Assembly: GCF_002902985.1 (NCBI RefSeq)
Contig: NZ_CP026167.1
Location: 2,418,001-2,482,000 of the forward strand
Length of the DNA: 64,000 nt
Direction of reading: 5' to 3'
From: Leclercia sp. LSNIH1
Lineage (GTDB): Bacteria > Pseudomonadota > Gammaproteobacteria > Enterobacterales > Enterobacteriaceae
Position numbers and translations under genes: made by a program. The notes under the pieces were generated by a model. The model was not told where the DNA came from and made no database searches. It saw only the letters and a list, made by a program, of their open reading frames with translations. Below, one piece after another: positions 46,781 to 56,076 of this stretch. Every line of letters begins with the position of its first letter. Position 1 is the stretch's first letter.

Positions 46781-47503
46781 ATGACGCCCGTAATTGATCT
46801 GCTTCGTTCCCACCGTTCCATTCGCCATTTTACCGATCAACCCATCAGCGATGCCCAGCGTGAGGCCATTCTTGCCGGCGCGCAGGGAACCTCCAGCTCC
46901 AGCTTCCTCCAGTGCAGCTCCATCATCCGCATCACCGATCCCGCGATGCGTGAACAGCTGGTGACCCTCACCGGCGGGCAGAAGCACGTGGCCGAGGCGG
47001 CGGAATTCTGGGTCTTCTGCGCCGACTTCAACCGCCATCTGCAAATTTGCCCCGAAGCACAGCTGGGACTCGCCGAGCAGCTCCTGTTGGGCGTGGTGGA
47101 TACCGCAATGCTGGCGCAGAACGCCATGACCGCGGCGGAGTCGCTGGGGCTGGGTGGGGTTTACATTGGCGGCATCCGCAACAGCATTGAGGCGGTGACC
47201 GAGCTGCTGCAGCTGCCGAAGCATGTCCTGCCGCTGTTTGGCCTCTGCCTGGGCTGGCCTGCGGATAACCCGGACGTCAAGCCGCGCCTGCCTGCGGCGA
47301 TGGTGATGCATGAAAACCACTACCAACCGGTCGATAAAGCGGTGCTGGCGCAGTACGACGAGGAGCTGGCGAACTACTACCTCAGCCGCGCGACCAATAA
47401 CCGCCGCGACACCTGGAGCGACCATATCCGGCGCACCATTATCAAAGAAAATCGTCCGTTTATTCTCGACTATTTGCACAAACAGGGCTGGGCGACGCGA
47501 TAA
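46781..47503 (+). CDS. nfsA: Oxygen-insensitive NADPH nitroreductase NfsA
   Basis: This FMN-dependent enzyme makes two-electron reductions of nitroaromatics, nitrofurans and quinones. The ATG at 46781 gives MTPVIDLLRSHRSIRHF and 240 aa, the E. coli length; the open frame upstream is not conserved. SSSFLQCSSIIRITD, GLGLGGVYIGGIRN and RRDTWSDHIRRTI are characteristic. In E. coli nfsA is activated by SoxS/MarA with ybjC and rimK. Here it is the first gene of nfsA-rimK-ybjN. Confidence 0.96.
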   Translation: MTPVIDLLRSHRSIRHFTDQPISDAQREAILAGAQGTSSSSFLQCSSIIRITDPAMREQLVTLTGGQKHVAEAAEFWVFCADFNRHLQICPEAQLGLAEQLLLGVVDTAMLAQNAMTAAESLGLGGVYIGGIRNSIEAVTELLQLPKHVLPLFGLCLGWPADNPDVKPRLPAAMVMHENHYQPVDKAVLAQYDEELANYYLSRATNNRRDTWSDHIRRTIIKENRPFILDYLHKQGWATR

Positions 47504-47575
47504 GTCCATTCATCCTGCGCCTGCCTGCGTGTATGATACGCAGGCTTTTACCAGATCATGTCTGAGAGGTGCAGG

Positions 47576-48478
47576 GTGAAAATTGCCATATTGTCCCGGG
47601 ATGGAACGCTCTGGTCGTGTAAACGCCTGCGTGAAGCGGCGCAGCAGCGCGGCCATCTGGTGGAAATCCTCGATCCGCTGTCCTGCTATATGAATATCAG
47701 CCCGGCGGCATCTTCTATTCACTATAAAGGGCGCCAGCTGCCGCATTTTGACGCGGTTATTCCGCGCATTGGCTCGGCTATCACCTTTTATGGCACCGCC
47801 GCGCTGCGCCAGTTTGAGCTGCTCGGCAGTTATCCGCTGAATGAATCCGTGGCGATCACCCGGGCGCGTGACAAACTACGCTCCCTGCAACTGCTGGCCC
47901 GCCAGGGAATCGACCTGCCGATCACCGGTATTGCCCATTCGCCCGACGACACCCACGATCTGATCGAGATGGTCGGCGGCGCGCCATTGGTGGTTAAACT
48001 GGTTGAAGGCACCCAGGGCATTGGCGTGGTGCTGGCCGAAACCCGCCAGGCGGCAGAGAGCGTGGTGGATGCGTTTCGCGGCCTGAACGCGCACATTCTG
48101 GTGCAGGAGTACATTAAAGAGGCGAAAGGGCGCGATATTCGCTGCCTGGTGGTGGGCGATGAAGTGGTTGCGTCCATCGAGCGTCAGGCGAAAGAGGGCG
48201 ATTTTCGCTCTAACCTGCATCGGGGCGGCGTAGCCCGGGTGGTGGAGATCACCCCACGCGAGCGGGAGATGGCCCTGCTGGCCGCCAGAACCCTGGGGCT
48301 GGACGTTGCCGGGGTCGATATCTTACGCGCCGACAGAGGGCCGCTGGTGATGGAAGTCAACGCCTCGCCAGGGCTGGAAGGCATTGAGAAAACCACCGGG
48401 ATTGATATCGCCGGGAAGATGATCGGCTGGATTGAACGCCATGCCACGCCGGAGTTTTGCCTGAAAACGGGCGGATAA
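47576..48478 (+). CDS. rimK: Ribosomal protein S6 glutamate ligase RimK (GTG start)
   Basis: This ATP-grasp ligase adds glutamate residues to the C-terminus of ribosomal protein S6 and makes poly-alpha-glutamate. The GTG at 47576, after GAGAGGTGCAGG, gives (M)[14 protein letters not shown] and exactly 300 aa as in E. coli; the upstream in-frame start would add six unconserved residues. The ATP-grasp core includes [29 protein letters not shown] and [13 protein letters not shown]. Confidence 0.96.
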   Translation: MKIAILSRDGTLWSCKRLREAAQQRGHLVEILDPLSCYMNISPAASSIHYKGRQLPHFDAVIPRIGSAITFYGTAALRQFELLGSYPLNESVAITRARDKLRSLQLLARQGIDLPITGIAHSPDDTHDLIEMVGGAPLVVKLVEGTQGIGVVLAETRQAAESVVDAFRGLNAHILVQEYIKEAKGRDIRCLVVGDEVVASIERQAKEGDFRSNLHRGGVARVVEITPREREMALLAARTLGLDVAGVDILRADRGPLVMEVNASPGLEGIEKTTGIDIAGKMIGWIERHATPEFCLKTGG

Positions 48479-48539
48479 CTGGCCTGCCGCGCCGTGTGGC
48501 CTGGGCCAGGCACTATTTTTTTGAAGGGGTTCCACCGTT

Positions 48540-49016
48540 ATGGATTCACTTGTAGTACCGACACTTGATACGTTACGCCACTGGCTGGACAACATGGGCG
48601 TCAGCTTTTTTGAATGCGACACCTGCCAGGCGCTGCACCTGCCGCACATGCAAAACTTTGACGGCGTGTTCGATGCCAAGCTCGATCTGATCAATGACGT
48701 CATTCTTTTCTCCGCGCTGGCGGAGGTCAAACCCTCGGCGCTGCTGGCCTTAGCATCGGATTTGTCCGCCATCAATGCCAGTTCTTTGACGGTAAAAGCA
48801 TTTCTCGATATACAGGATGATAATCTGCCAAAGCTGGTGGTTTGCCAGTCTTTATCCGCGTCCGTTGGGCTGACCTTCCCGCAGTTCGCGGCCTTTATCC
48901 AGCAGAGCGAAGAGCAGATCTCTATGGTGATGCTGGAAGCCAGCGCCCATCATCTGCTCTACAACGCCGAAGAGGGCGCTGAGCAGCCTGAATCTGCGGG
49001 CAATTTTCTGCACTAA
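48540..49016 (+). CDS. ybjN: YbjN family protein
   Basis: This 158-aa protein equals E. coli YbjN, whose fold resembles type III secretion chaperones and which affects motility, exopolysaccharide and SOS-like phenotypes when overproduced. Its biochemical role is unknown. It is acidic, with DSLVVPTLDTLRHWLDNMGV at the N-terminus and no export signal. The start is preceded by AAGGGGTT. It follows rimK by 61 bp. Confidence 0.92.
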   Translation: MDSLVVPTLDTLRHWLDNMGVSFFECDTCQALHLPHMQNFDGVFDAKLDLINDVILFSALAEVKPSALLALASDLSAINASSLTVKAFLDIQDDNLPKLVVCQSLSASVGLTFPQFAAFIQQSEEQISMVMLEASAHHLLYNAEEGAEQPESAGNFLH

Positions 49017-49365
49017 AGCTGTCTGACATTTAGGCAGTCGCTGTTGTGGCGGCTGCATAACACCCGTTTTTCTGCTGACTTTAACCTTTCTTTAAAGAAT
49101 TATTCACCGCCATCCCGCCAATTCGGCTTATCACATAGATACTTCTTGCATAAAAAATTGTTAAAAGGCGTTTTTTAATCTGAGCTATAGCTACGGAGAC
49201 AAGCTACAGTTTATTCTTGCGATGCTGTTAAACGCGAGCAGATACAGCCACCTGAGTAACATCTTCTGCTACAGGCGGAGTGATAAATTATGCACGTTTC
49301 TTGCATAGGCTAAGAGTGTTCATTTTTAGTGCGTTTGTTAACGTGCTTTCAGAAGGATTAACGCT
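49017..49365 (+). promoter_or_regulatory. potF upstream region with a possible sigma-54-like element
   Basis: This 349-bp region is AT-rich with no gene. At 49290-49305 ATGCAC-GTTTC-TTGCA resembles a -24/-12 promoter, but the crucial GG is TG, so the match is imperfect. In E. coli potFGHI has been counted among sigma-54 targets, which makes the element worth noting. A second TTCTTGCATA occurs at about 49144. No RNA gene is seen. Confidence 0.35.
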
Positions 49366-50478
49366 ATGATCGCTTTAAATAAAAAATGGTTATCGGGTCT
49401 GGTTGCGGGCGCGCTGATGGCGGTCTCTGCAGGCTCGCTGGCGGCAGAGCAAAAAACGCTGCATATCTACAACTGGTCTGATTATATCGCCCCGGATACG
49501 GTGGCCAATTTTGAAAAAGAGACCGGGATTAAAGTCGTCTATGACGTCTTCGATTCTAACGAAGTGCTGGAAGGCAAACTGATGGCGGGCAGCACCGGCT
49601 TTGACCTGGTCGTACCGTCAGCCAGCTTCCTGGAACGTCAGCTCTCTGCGGGCGTGTTCCAGCCGCTGGATAAAAGCAAACTGCCGGACTGGAAAAACCT
49701 CGACCCTGAGCTGCTGAAGCTTATCGCCAAACACGATCCGGACAATAAATACGCCATGCCGTACATGTGGGCCACCACCGGCATTGGCTATAACGTCGAG
49801 AAAGTGAAACAGGTGCTGGGTGCCGATGCGCCGGTAAACAGCTGGGACCTGGTGCTGAAGCCAGAGAACCTCGAGAAGCTGAAAAGCTGCGGCGTGTCGT
49901 TCCTTGATGCGCCTGAAGAGATTTTTGCCACCGTCCTGAACTATCTCGGCAAAGATCCCAACAGCACCAAAGCGGATGACTACACCGGTCCGGCCACCGA
50001 CCTGCTGCTGAAGCTGCGTCCAAATATCCGTTACTTCCACTCCTCCCAGTACATCAACGATCTGGCAAACGGCGATATCTGCGTAGCCATCGGTTGGGCA
50101 GGGGACGTGTGGCAGGCGGCGAACCGCGCGAAAGAGGCGAAAAACGGCGTGAATATCGCCTATTCAATCCCGAAAGAGGGGGCAATGGCCTTCTTTGACG
50201 TCTTCGCGATGCCAGCCGATGCAAAAAACAAAGAGGAAGCCTATCAGTTCCTGAACTATCTGCTGCGTCCGGAAGTTATCGCCCACATCTCTGACCACGT
50301 CTTCTATGCCAACGGCAACAAAGAGGCCACGAAACTTGTCAGCGCTGAAGTGCGTGATAACCCGGGGATCTACCCGCCGGCAGAGGTGCGCGCCAAGATG
50401 TTTACCCTGAGCGTGCAGGAGCCGAAAATTGACCGCGTCCGTACCCGGGCGTGGACGAAAGTGAAAAGCGGTAAATAA
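49366..50478 (+). CDS. potF: Putrescine-binding periplasmic protein PotF
   Basis: This is the periplasmic receptor of the PotFGHI putrescine importer. The signal peptide (NKKWLSGLVAGALMAVSAGSLA) is cleaved before AEQKTL. The mature protein starts HIYNWSDYIAPDT, whose Trp/Ser/Tyr/Asp residues bind the diamine, and GWAGDVWQA with Asp is in the second lobe. It is 370 aa, equal to E. coli. The SD is AGAAGGA. It is followed by a REP unit and a perfect hairpin before potG. Confidence 0.97.
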   Translation: MIALNKKWLSGLVAGALMAVSAGSLAAEQKTLHIYNWSDYIAPDTVANFEKETGIKVVYDVFDSNEVLEGKLMAGSTGFDLVVPSASFLERQLSAGVFQPLDKSKLPDWKNLDPELLKLIAKHDPDNKYAMPYMWATTGIGYNVEKVKQVLGADAPVNSWDLVLKPENLEKLKSCGVSFLDAPEEIFATVLNYLGKDPNSTKADDYTGPATDLLLKLRPNIRYFHSSQYINDLANGDICVAIGWAGDVWQAANRAKEAKNGVNIAYSIPKEGAMAFFDVFAMPADAKNKEEAYQFLNYLLRPEVIAHISDHVFYANGNKEATKLVSAEVRDNPGIYPPAEVRAKMFTLSVQEPKIDRVRTRAWTKVKSGK

Positions 50479-50485
50479 CCGTTCG

Positions 50486-50518
50486 TCGTAGGCCGGGCAA
50501 GCGTAGCGCCCCCGGCAA
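50486..50518. repeat. Single REP unit between potF and potG
   Basis: CGTAGGCCGGGCAAGCGTAGCGCC...CCGGCAAC is one inverted-type REP. Inside an operon such units protect the upstream message from 3' exonucleases. Confidence 0.85.
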
Positions 50519-50520
50519 CA

Positions 50521-50541
50521 GGCGCACCGTTCTGGTGCGCC
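50521..50541 (+). terminator. Perfect stem-loop between potF and potG
   Basis: GGCGCACC pairs with GGTGCGCC around GTTCT, followed by TGCACCATTTTG. It is probably a partial terminator or processing boundary that keeps PotF more abundant than PotGHI. Confidence 0.65.
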
Positions 50542-50574
50542 TGCACCATTTTGATTGATGCCGGAGAGCACCCC

Positions 50575-51708
50575 GTGAACGACGCGATCCCCCGCCCGCA
50601 GGCGAAAACCCGTAAAGCGCTGACCCCGCTGCTGGAAATCCGTAACCTGACCAAATCTTTTGATGGTCAGAATGCCGTGGATGATGTCAGCCTGACTATC
50701 TACAAAGGTGAAATTTTTGCTCTGCTTGGCGCATCTGGCTGCGGGAAATCGACCTTGCTGCGCATGCTCGCCGGGTTTGAACAGCCCAGCGCCGGGCAGA
50801 TTATGCTGGATGGCGTCGACCTCTCCCGGGTGCCGCCCTATCAGCGCCCGATCAATATGATGTTCCAGTCTTATGCCCTCTTTCCGCACATGACCGTGGA
50901 GCAGAACATCGCCTTTGGCCTGAAGCAGGACAAACTGCCAAAAGCGGAAATCACCGCCCGCGTGGCCGAAATGCTGAGCCTGGTGCATATGCAGGAGTTT
51001 GCGAAGCGCAAGCCGCACCAGCTCTCCGGCGGCCAGCGTCAGCGCGTGGCCCTGGCCCGTAGCCTGGCGAAGCGGCCAAAGCTGCTGCTGCTCGATGAGC
51101 CGATGGGGGCGCTGGATAAAAAGCTGCGCGACCGTATGCAGCTGGAAGTGGTGGATATTCTCGAGCGCGTGGGCGTGACCTGCGTGATGGTAACCCACGA
51201 CCAGGAAGAGGCGATGACCATGGCCGGGCGTATCGCCATCATGAACCGCGGCAAGTTCGTGCAGATTGGCGAGCCGGAAGAGATTTACGAGCACCCGACC
51301 ACCCGCTACAGCGCCGAATTTATCGGCTCCATGAACGTATTTGAAGGGCTGCTGAAAAGCCGCGAAGAGGACGGGCTGGTGATTGACTCACCGGGGCTGA
51401 TCCATCCCCTGAAAGTGGCGGCGGACAACTCGGTAGTGGATAACGTGCCGGTCTACGTGGCCCTGCGCCCGGAAAAAATCACCCTCTGCGAAGAGGCGCC
51501 CGCGGATGGCTACAACTTTGCCGTGGGGGAGGTGGTGCATATCGCCTACCTCGGCGATCTCTCCATCTACCATGTCCGCCTGAAGAGCGGGCAGATGATC
51601 AGTGCGCAATTGCAGAACACCTTCCGCTACCGCAAGGGGTTGCCAACCTGGGGTGACGAAGTGCGTCTGTGCTGGGAAGCCGATAGCTGCGTTGTGCTGA
51701 CGGTATAA
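50575..51708 (+). CDS. potG: Putrescine importer ATPase PotG (GTG start)
   Basis: This 377-aa ATPase of the putrescine importer has an N-terminal ABC domain and a C-terminal TOBE regulatory domain. The GTG at 50575 after GGAGAG gives (M)NDAIPRPQAKTRK, exactly as in E. coli. Walker A is GASGCGKST, Q-loop MFQSYALFPH, signature LSGGQRQRVALARSLA, Walker B LLLLDEPMGALD, H-loop VTHDQEEA. It is nine bases before potH. Confidence 0.96.
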   Translation: MNDAIPRPQAKTRKALTPLLEIRNLTKSFDGQNAVDDVSLTIYKGEIFALLGASGCGKSTLLRMLAGFEQPSAGQIMLDGVDLSRVPPYQRPINMMFQSYALFPHMTVEQNIAFGLKQDKLPKAEITARVAEMLSLVHMQEFAKRKPHQLSGGQRQRVALARSLAKRPKLLLLDEPMGALDKKLRDRMQLEVVDILERVGVTCVMVTHDQEEAMTMAGRIAIMNRGKFVQIGEPEEIYEHPTTRYSAEFIGSMNVFEGLLKSREEDGLVIDSPGLIHPLKVAADNSVVDNVPVYVALRPEKITLCEEAPADGYNFAVGEVVHIAYLGDLSIYHVRLKSGQMISAQLQNTFRYRKGLPTWGDEVRLCWEADSCVVLTV

Positions 51709-51717
51709 GGAAGGGCG

Positions 51718-52668
51718 ATGAACAAACCTGAACCTGCGACCCGCGTAGCGGCGGGCATTGATACCAGCTGGCTGACCCGTATGCAAATGGCTCACGGGCG
51801 TAAGCTGGTGATTGCGCTGCCCTATCTGTGGCTGATCCTGCTGTTTCTGCTGCCGTTCCTGATTGTGTTCAAAATCAGCCTGGCGGAGATGGCGCGGGCG
51901 ATCCCACCCTACAGCGATCTGCTGGAGTGGGGGGACAGTCAGCTGTCGATCATGCTTAACCTGGGCAACTTCCTGCAGCTGACCGAGGATCCACTCTATT
52001 TTGAGGCCTATCTGCAGTCGTTGCAGGTCGCGGCTATCTCGACGATCTGCTGTCTGCTGCTGGCCTATCCGCTGGCGTGGGCGGTGGCGCACAGCAAGCC
52101 CTCAACGCGTAATATTCTGCTGCTGCTGGTGATTTTACCCTCGTGGACCTCGTTTCTGATCCGCGTTTATGCCTGGATGGGGATCCTGAAAAACAACGGC
52201 GTGCTGAATAACGTTCTGCTCTGGCTCGGGGTTATCGACCAGCCGCTGACCATTCTGCACACCAATCTGGCGGTCTATATCGGCATTGTCTACGCCTATC
52301 TGCCGTTTATGGTGCTGCCTATCTACACCGCCCTGACGCGCATCGACTACTCGCTGGTGGAGGCGGCGCTGGATCTCGGTGCCCGTCCGATGAAAACCTT
52401 CTTCAGCGTGATAGTGCCGCTGACCAAAGGTGGGATTATCGCCGGGTCGATGCTGGTGTTTATCCCGGCGGTGGGGGAGTTTGTGATCCCGGAACTGCTC
52501 GGCGGCCCGGACAGCATCATGATTGGCCGCGTGCTCTGGCAGGAGTTCTTTAATAACCGCGACTGGCCGGTGGCCTCGGCGGTGGCGATCGTGATGTTGC
52601 TGCTGTTGATCGTGCCGATCATGTGGTTCCACAAGTACCAGCAGAAACAGATGGGAGATCACGGATGA
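51718..52668 (+). CDS. potH: Putrescine importer permease PotH
   Basis: This 316-aa inner-membrane permease has six main helices and the EAA loop (VEAALDLGARPMKTF) that docks on PotG. The N-terminal cytoplasmic tail before KLVIALPYLWLILLF is usual for PotH. The SD is AAGGAAGGG. Its stop overlaps the potI start as ATGA. Confidence 0.95.
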   Translation: MNKPEPATRVAAGIDTSWLTRMQMAHGRKLVIALPYLWLILLFLLPFLIVFKISLAEMARAIPPYSDLLEWGDSQLSIMLNLGNFLQLTEDPLYFEAYLQSLQVAAISTICCLLLAYPLAWAVAHSKPSTRNILLLLVILPSWTSFLIRVYAWMGILKNNGVLNNVLLWLGVIDQPLTILHTNLAVYIGIVYAYLPFMVLPIYTALTRIDYSLVEAALDLGARPMKTFFSVIVPLTKGGIIAGSMLVFIPAVGEFVIPELLGGPDSIMIGRVLWQEFFNNRDWPVASAVAIVMLLLLIVPIMWFHKYQQKQMGDHG

Positions 52669-53510
52669 ACAATTTACCGGTAGTGCGCTCTCCGTGGCGG
52701 ATCCTGATCCTGGTCCTCGGCTTTACCTTCCTCTATGCGCCGATGCTGATGCTGGTGATCTACTCCTTTAACAGCTCGAAGCTGGTGACGGTGTGGGCGG
52801 GCTGGTCAACGCGCTGGTACGGCGAGCTGTTCCGCGACGAGGCGATGATGAGCGCCGTGGGCCTGAGCCTGACCATTGCCGCCTGCGCGGCGACGATGGC
52901 GGCCATTCTGGGCACGATTGCCGCGGTGGTGATGGTGCGCTTTGGTCGTTTTCGCGGGGCCAACGGCTTCGCCTTTATGATCACTGCCCCGCTGGTGATG
53001 CCCGATGTCATCACCGGCCTGTCGCTGCTGCTGCTGTTTGTCGCCATGGGGCATGCCATCGGCTGGCCATCGGATCGTGGCATGCTCACCATCTGGCTGG
53101 CCCACGTCACCTTCTGTACCGCCTATGTGGCGGTGGTCATCTCCTCGCGCCTGCGCGAGCTGGACCACTCCATTGAAGAGGCGGCGATGGATCTCGGGGC
53201 GACGCCGCTGAAGGTCTTCTTCATCATCACCCTGCCGATGATCATGCCGGCAGTGATCTCCGGCTGGCTGCTGGCCTTTACCCTGTCGCTGGACGACCTG
53301 GTGATCGCCAGCTTTGTCTCCGGCCCGGGGGCCACCACGCTGCCGATGCTGGTCTTCTCCAGCGTGCGCATGGGGGTCAACCCGGAGATCAACGCCCTGG
53401 CGACGCTGATTCTCGGCGTGGTTGGCATCATCGGGCTGATTGCCTGGTATCTGATGGCGCGGTCTGAAAAACAGCGTCAGCGCGATATCCAGCGTGCAAG
53501 ACGCGGCTGA
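52665..53510 (+). CDS. potI: Putrescine importer permease PotI
   Basis: This is the second permease of the putrescine system, 281 aa from the ATG at 52665 (MNNLPVVRSPWRI), equal to E. coli. The EAA loop is EEAAMDLGATPLKVF. The four-base overlap with potH ensures equal synthesis of the two permeases. It is followed 59 bp later by ybjO. Confidence 0.95.
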   Translation: MNNLPVVRSPWRILILVLGFTFLYAPMLMLVIYSFNSSKLVTVWAGWSTRWYGELFRDEAMMSAVGLSLTIAACAATMAAILGTIAAVVMVRFGRFRGANGFAFMITAPLVMPDVITGLSLLLLFVAMGHAIGWPSDRGMLTIWLAHVTFCTAYVAVVISSRLRELDHSIEEAAMDLGATPLKVFFIITLPMIMPAVISGWLLAFTLSLDDLVIASFVSGPGATTLPMLVFSSVRMGVNPEINALATLILGVVGIIGLIAWYLMARSEKQRQRDIQRARRG

Positions 53511-53569
53511 AGCTCCTAAAATCTGCAAAGAAGCGAAATTAAGATGCCGCGTTATCGCGGCATCGTTTC

Positions 53570-54058
53570 ATGGAAGACATCACGTTGGGATTTTTCACGA
53601 AAACAAGCCGTTCGCATGCCCGTCTGAACGTTCCTGCACTGGTGCAGGTGGCGGCGCTCGCCATTATCATGATCCGCTGCCTCGATGTGTTTATGATTTT
53701 CAATACGCTGGGGATGCGCGGGCTGAGCGAATTTGTTCACCGCAGCGTACAGACCTGGAGCCTGACGCTGGTCTTTTTCGCCAGCCTGATGCTGGTCTTT
53801 ATCGAAATTTACTGCGCTTTTTCGCTGGTGAAAGGGCGTAACTGGGCGCGGATTATCTACCTGCTGACTCAGATCACCGCCACCGGCTATCTGTGGTCCG
53901 CCTCGCTGGGTTACGGCTATCCCGAGCTGTTCAGCATCCCTGGCGAGTCAAAGCGCGAGATTTTCCACACTCTGGTGATGCAAAAACTGCCCGACATTCT
54001 GGTGCTCGGCCTGCTGTTTGTGCCTGCGGCCAGCCGACGGTTTTTCCGTCTGCAATAA
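53570..54058 (+). CDS. ybjO: Inner membrane protein YbjO
   Basis: This 162-aa protein has four predicted membrane helices and is the same length as E. coli YbjO (DUF2593), with the shared segments ARLNVPALVQVAALAIIMIR and SLGYGYPELFSIPGESKREIF. Its function is unknown. It lies between potI and rlmC in the same direction. Confidence 0.93.
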   Translation: MEDITLGFFTKTSRSHARLNVPALVQVAALAIIMIRCLDVFMIFNTLGMRGLSEFVHRSVQTWSLTLVFFASLMLVFIEIYCAFSLVKGRNWARIIYLLTQITATGYLWSASLGYGYPELFSIPGESKREIFHTLVMQKLPDILVLGLLFVPAASRRFFRLQ

Positions 54059-54098
54059 CGTGTATAATCGCTGCCCCCAGACGTATTAAGGTTTCGTT

Positions 54099-55226
54099 AT
54101 GCAGTGCGCACTCTATGATGCCGGTCGCTGTCGCTCCTGTCAGTGGATAGCGCAGCCGGTCTCTTCACAACTTTCCGCCAAAATGACCGATTTGCAGACG
54201 CTGCTCTCTGGCCTGCCGGTGGCGGAGTGGTGCGCGCCGGTCAGCGGGCCGGAACAGGCGTTTCGCAATAAAGCCAAAATGGTAGTCAGCGGCAGCGTCG
54301 AAAAACCGCTGCTCGGCATGCTGCACCGCGACGGCACCCCTGTCGATCTGACCGACTGCCCGCTCTATCCGGCCTCGTTCGCGCCGGTCTTTGCCGCCCT
54401 GAAACCCTTTATTGCCCGCGCGGGCCTGACGCCCTACAACGTGGAACGCAAGCGCGGCGAGTTAAAGTACATTCTGCTCACCGAAAGCCAGCTTGATGGC
54501 GGGATGATGCTGCGCTTTGTGCTGCGCTCTGAGGCCAAGCTGCCCCAGCTGCGCGCGGCGCTGCCGTGGCTAAAGGAACAGCTGCCGCAGCTGAAGGTGA
54601 TTACCGCCAATATTCAGCCGGTGCATATGGCGATCATGGAAGGGGAAGAGGAGATCTTCCTCACCGACGCTCAGGCGCTGGCAGAGCGTTTTAACGACGT
54701 GCCGCTGTGGATCCGCCCGAAGAGCTTCTTCCAGACCAACCCGACCGTGGCAAGCGAGCTGTACGCCACCGCACGCGACTGGGTGCGTGGTCTGCCGGTT
54801 AACCATATGTGGGATCTCTTCTGCGGCGTCGGCGGCTTTGGCCTGCACTGCGCCACCCCGCAGATGCAGCTGACCGGGATTGAGATCTCCGCCGAGGCGA
54901 TCGCCTGTGCCACTCAGTCCGCCGCGGAACTGGGGCTGACGAATCTGCACTTCCAGGCGCTCGATTCGACGCAGTTTGCCACCGGCCAGGGCAACGTGCC
55001 GGAGCTGGTGCTGGTAAACCCGCCGCGCCGCGGTATCGGTAGGGCGCTGTGTGACTACCTGAGCCAGATGGCGCCAGAGTTTATTATCTACTCCAGCTGC
55101 AACGCCCAGACGATGGCGAAAGACATTCGCGACCTGCCCGGTTACCGGATTGCGCGGGTGCAGCTGTTCGATATGTTCCCGCATACTGCACACTATGAAG
55201 TGCTGACGCTATTAGTTAAATCCTGA
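54099..55226 (+). CDS. rlmC: 23S rRNA (uracil-747-C5) methyltransferase RlmC
   Basis: RlmC methylates U747 of 23S rRNA with SAM. It is 375 aa, as in E. coli. N-terminal cysteines ([16 protein letters not shown] plus a Cys near residue 41) bind a 4Fe-4S cluster. The SAM-binding site is [15 protein letters not shown], followed by VNPPRRGIG and the catalytic cysteine in YSSCNAQTM. No TRAM domain is present, unlike RlmD. A REP pair follows the stop. Confidence 0.96.
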   Translation: MQCALYDAGRCRSCQWIAQPVSSQLSAKMTDLQTLLSGLPVAEWCAPVSGPEQAFRNKAKMVVSGSVEKPLLGMLHRDGTPVDLTDCPLYPASFAPVFAALKPFIARAGLTPYNVERKRGELKYILLTESQLDGGMMLRFVLRSEAKLPQLRAALPWLKEQLPQLKVITANIQPVHMAIMEGEEEIFLTDAQALAERFNDVPLWIRPKSFFQTNPTVASELYATARDWVRGLPVNHMWDLFCGVGGFGLHCATPQMQLTGIEISAEAIACATQSAAELGLTNLHFQALDSTQFATGQGNVPELVLVNPPRRGIGRALCDYLSQMAPEFIIYSSCNAQTMAKDIRDLPGYRIARVQLFDMFPHTAHYEVLTLLVKS

Positions 55227-55229
55227 GAC

Positions 55230-55302
55230 CTTGCCCGGCGGCGCTACGCTTGCACGGGCCTACGGTTTCCCAGGCCGGGTAAGGCGTAGCCGCCACCCGG
55301 CG
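55230..55302. repeat. REP pair between rlmC and the two-component system
   Basis: TTGCCCGGCGGCGCTACGCTTG...CGGGCCTACG and CCAGGCCGGGTAAGGCG...CCACCCGGCG are two facing REP units. They form the left border of the segment not found between rlmC and artJ in K-12. Confidence 0.85.
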
Positions 55303-55383
55303 ACAATCTTAAACAAAATGTGAACGTTTCCCTCCCCGGAAATCGGGTAAGCTTTAGCAGTTAAGATTCAATAAGGCTGACCG

Positions 55384-56076
55384 ATGAAGCACATCCTGCT
55401 GGTGGAGGACGACGGCGATATCGCCGCATTACTGCGCCTCAATTTAGAAGACGAAGGTTACGTGATTACCCATGAAGCGGACGGGGGCAGGGCGCAGCAG
55501 CTGCTCGGGCAACCTCACTGGGACGCGGTGATCCTCGATCTGATGCTGCCCAACGTTGACGGGCTGACCCTCTGTAGAACGATCCGCGCCCGGGACCACT
55601 ACCTGCCGGTGATTATCATCAGCGCCCGCAGCAGCGAAACCGAGCGTATTCTGGGCCTGGAAACCGGGGCCGATGACTATCTGGCTAAACCCTTCTCGGT
55701 GCAGGAGCTGGTGGCGCGCATCCGGGCGCTGTTCCGTCGTCAGCAGGCGATGGGGCAGCAAACGTCCGGGCTGATTAATGCCCACGGCCTGACCATCGAC
55801 CCGCTGGCCCGCAGCGTGCTGCTGCGCGGCGAGGTGGTTGACCTGACGCCGCGCGAGTTCGACTTACTTTACTTTTTTGCCCGCCATCCAGGCGAGGTCT
55901 TCTCCCGGCTCGCCCTGCTCGAACAGGTGTGGGGATACCAGCACGAAGGGTACGAGCACACCGTCAACACCCATATCAATCGTCTGCGGGTAAAAATTGA
56001 GAAAGATGCCGCCGAGCCGGAGATCATCCGCACCGTCTGGGGTAAAGGCTATCTGTTTGCGGAACGCCCGCTATGA
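55384..56076 (+). CDS. OmpR/PhoB-family response regulator
   Basis: This 230-aa response regulator has a receiver domain (acidic pair E8/D9/D10, phospho-acceptor Asp52 in VILDLMLP, Lys102 in LAKPF) and a C-terminal winged helix (DLTPREFDLLYFFARHPGEVFSR, TVNTHINRLRVKIE, VWGKGYLFA). It overlaps the sensor kinase gene by four bases (ATGA), so the two are a cognate pair. It is not at this place in K-12 and I cannot name it. The signal and targets are unknown. Confidence 0.92.
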   Translation: MKHILLVEDDGDIAALLRLNLEDEGYVITHEADGGRAQQLLGQPHWDAVILDLMLPNVDGLTLCRTIRARDHYLPVIIISARSSETERILGLETGADDYLAKPFSVQELVARIRALFRRQQAMGQQTSGLINAHGLTIDPLARSVLLRGEVVDLTPREFDLLYFFARHPGEVFSRLALLEQVWGYQHEGYEHTVNTHINRLRVKIEKDAAEPEIIRTVWGKGYLFAERPL

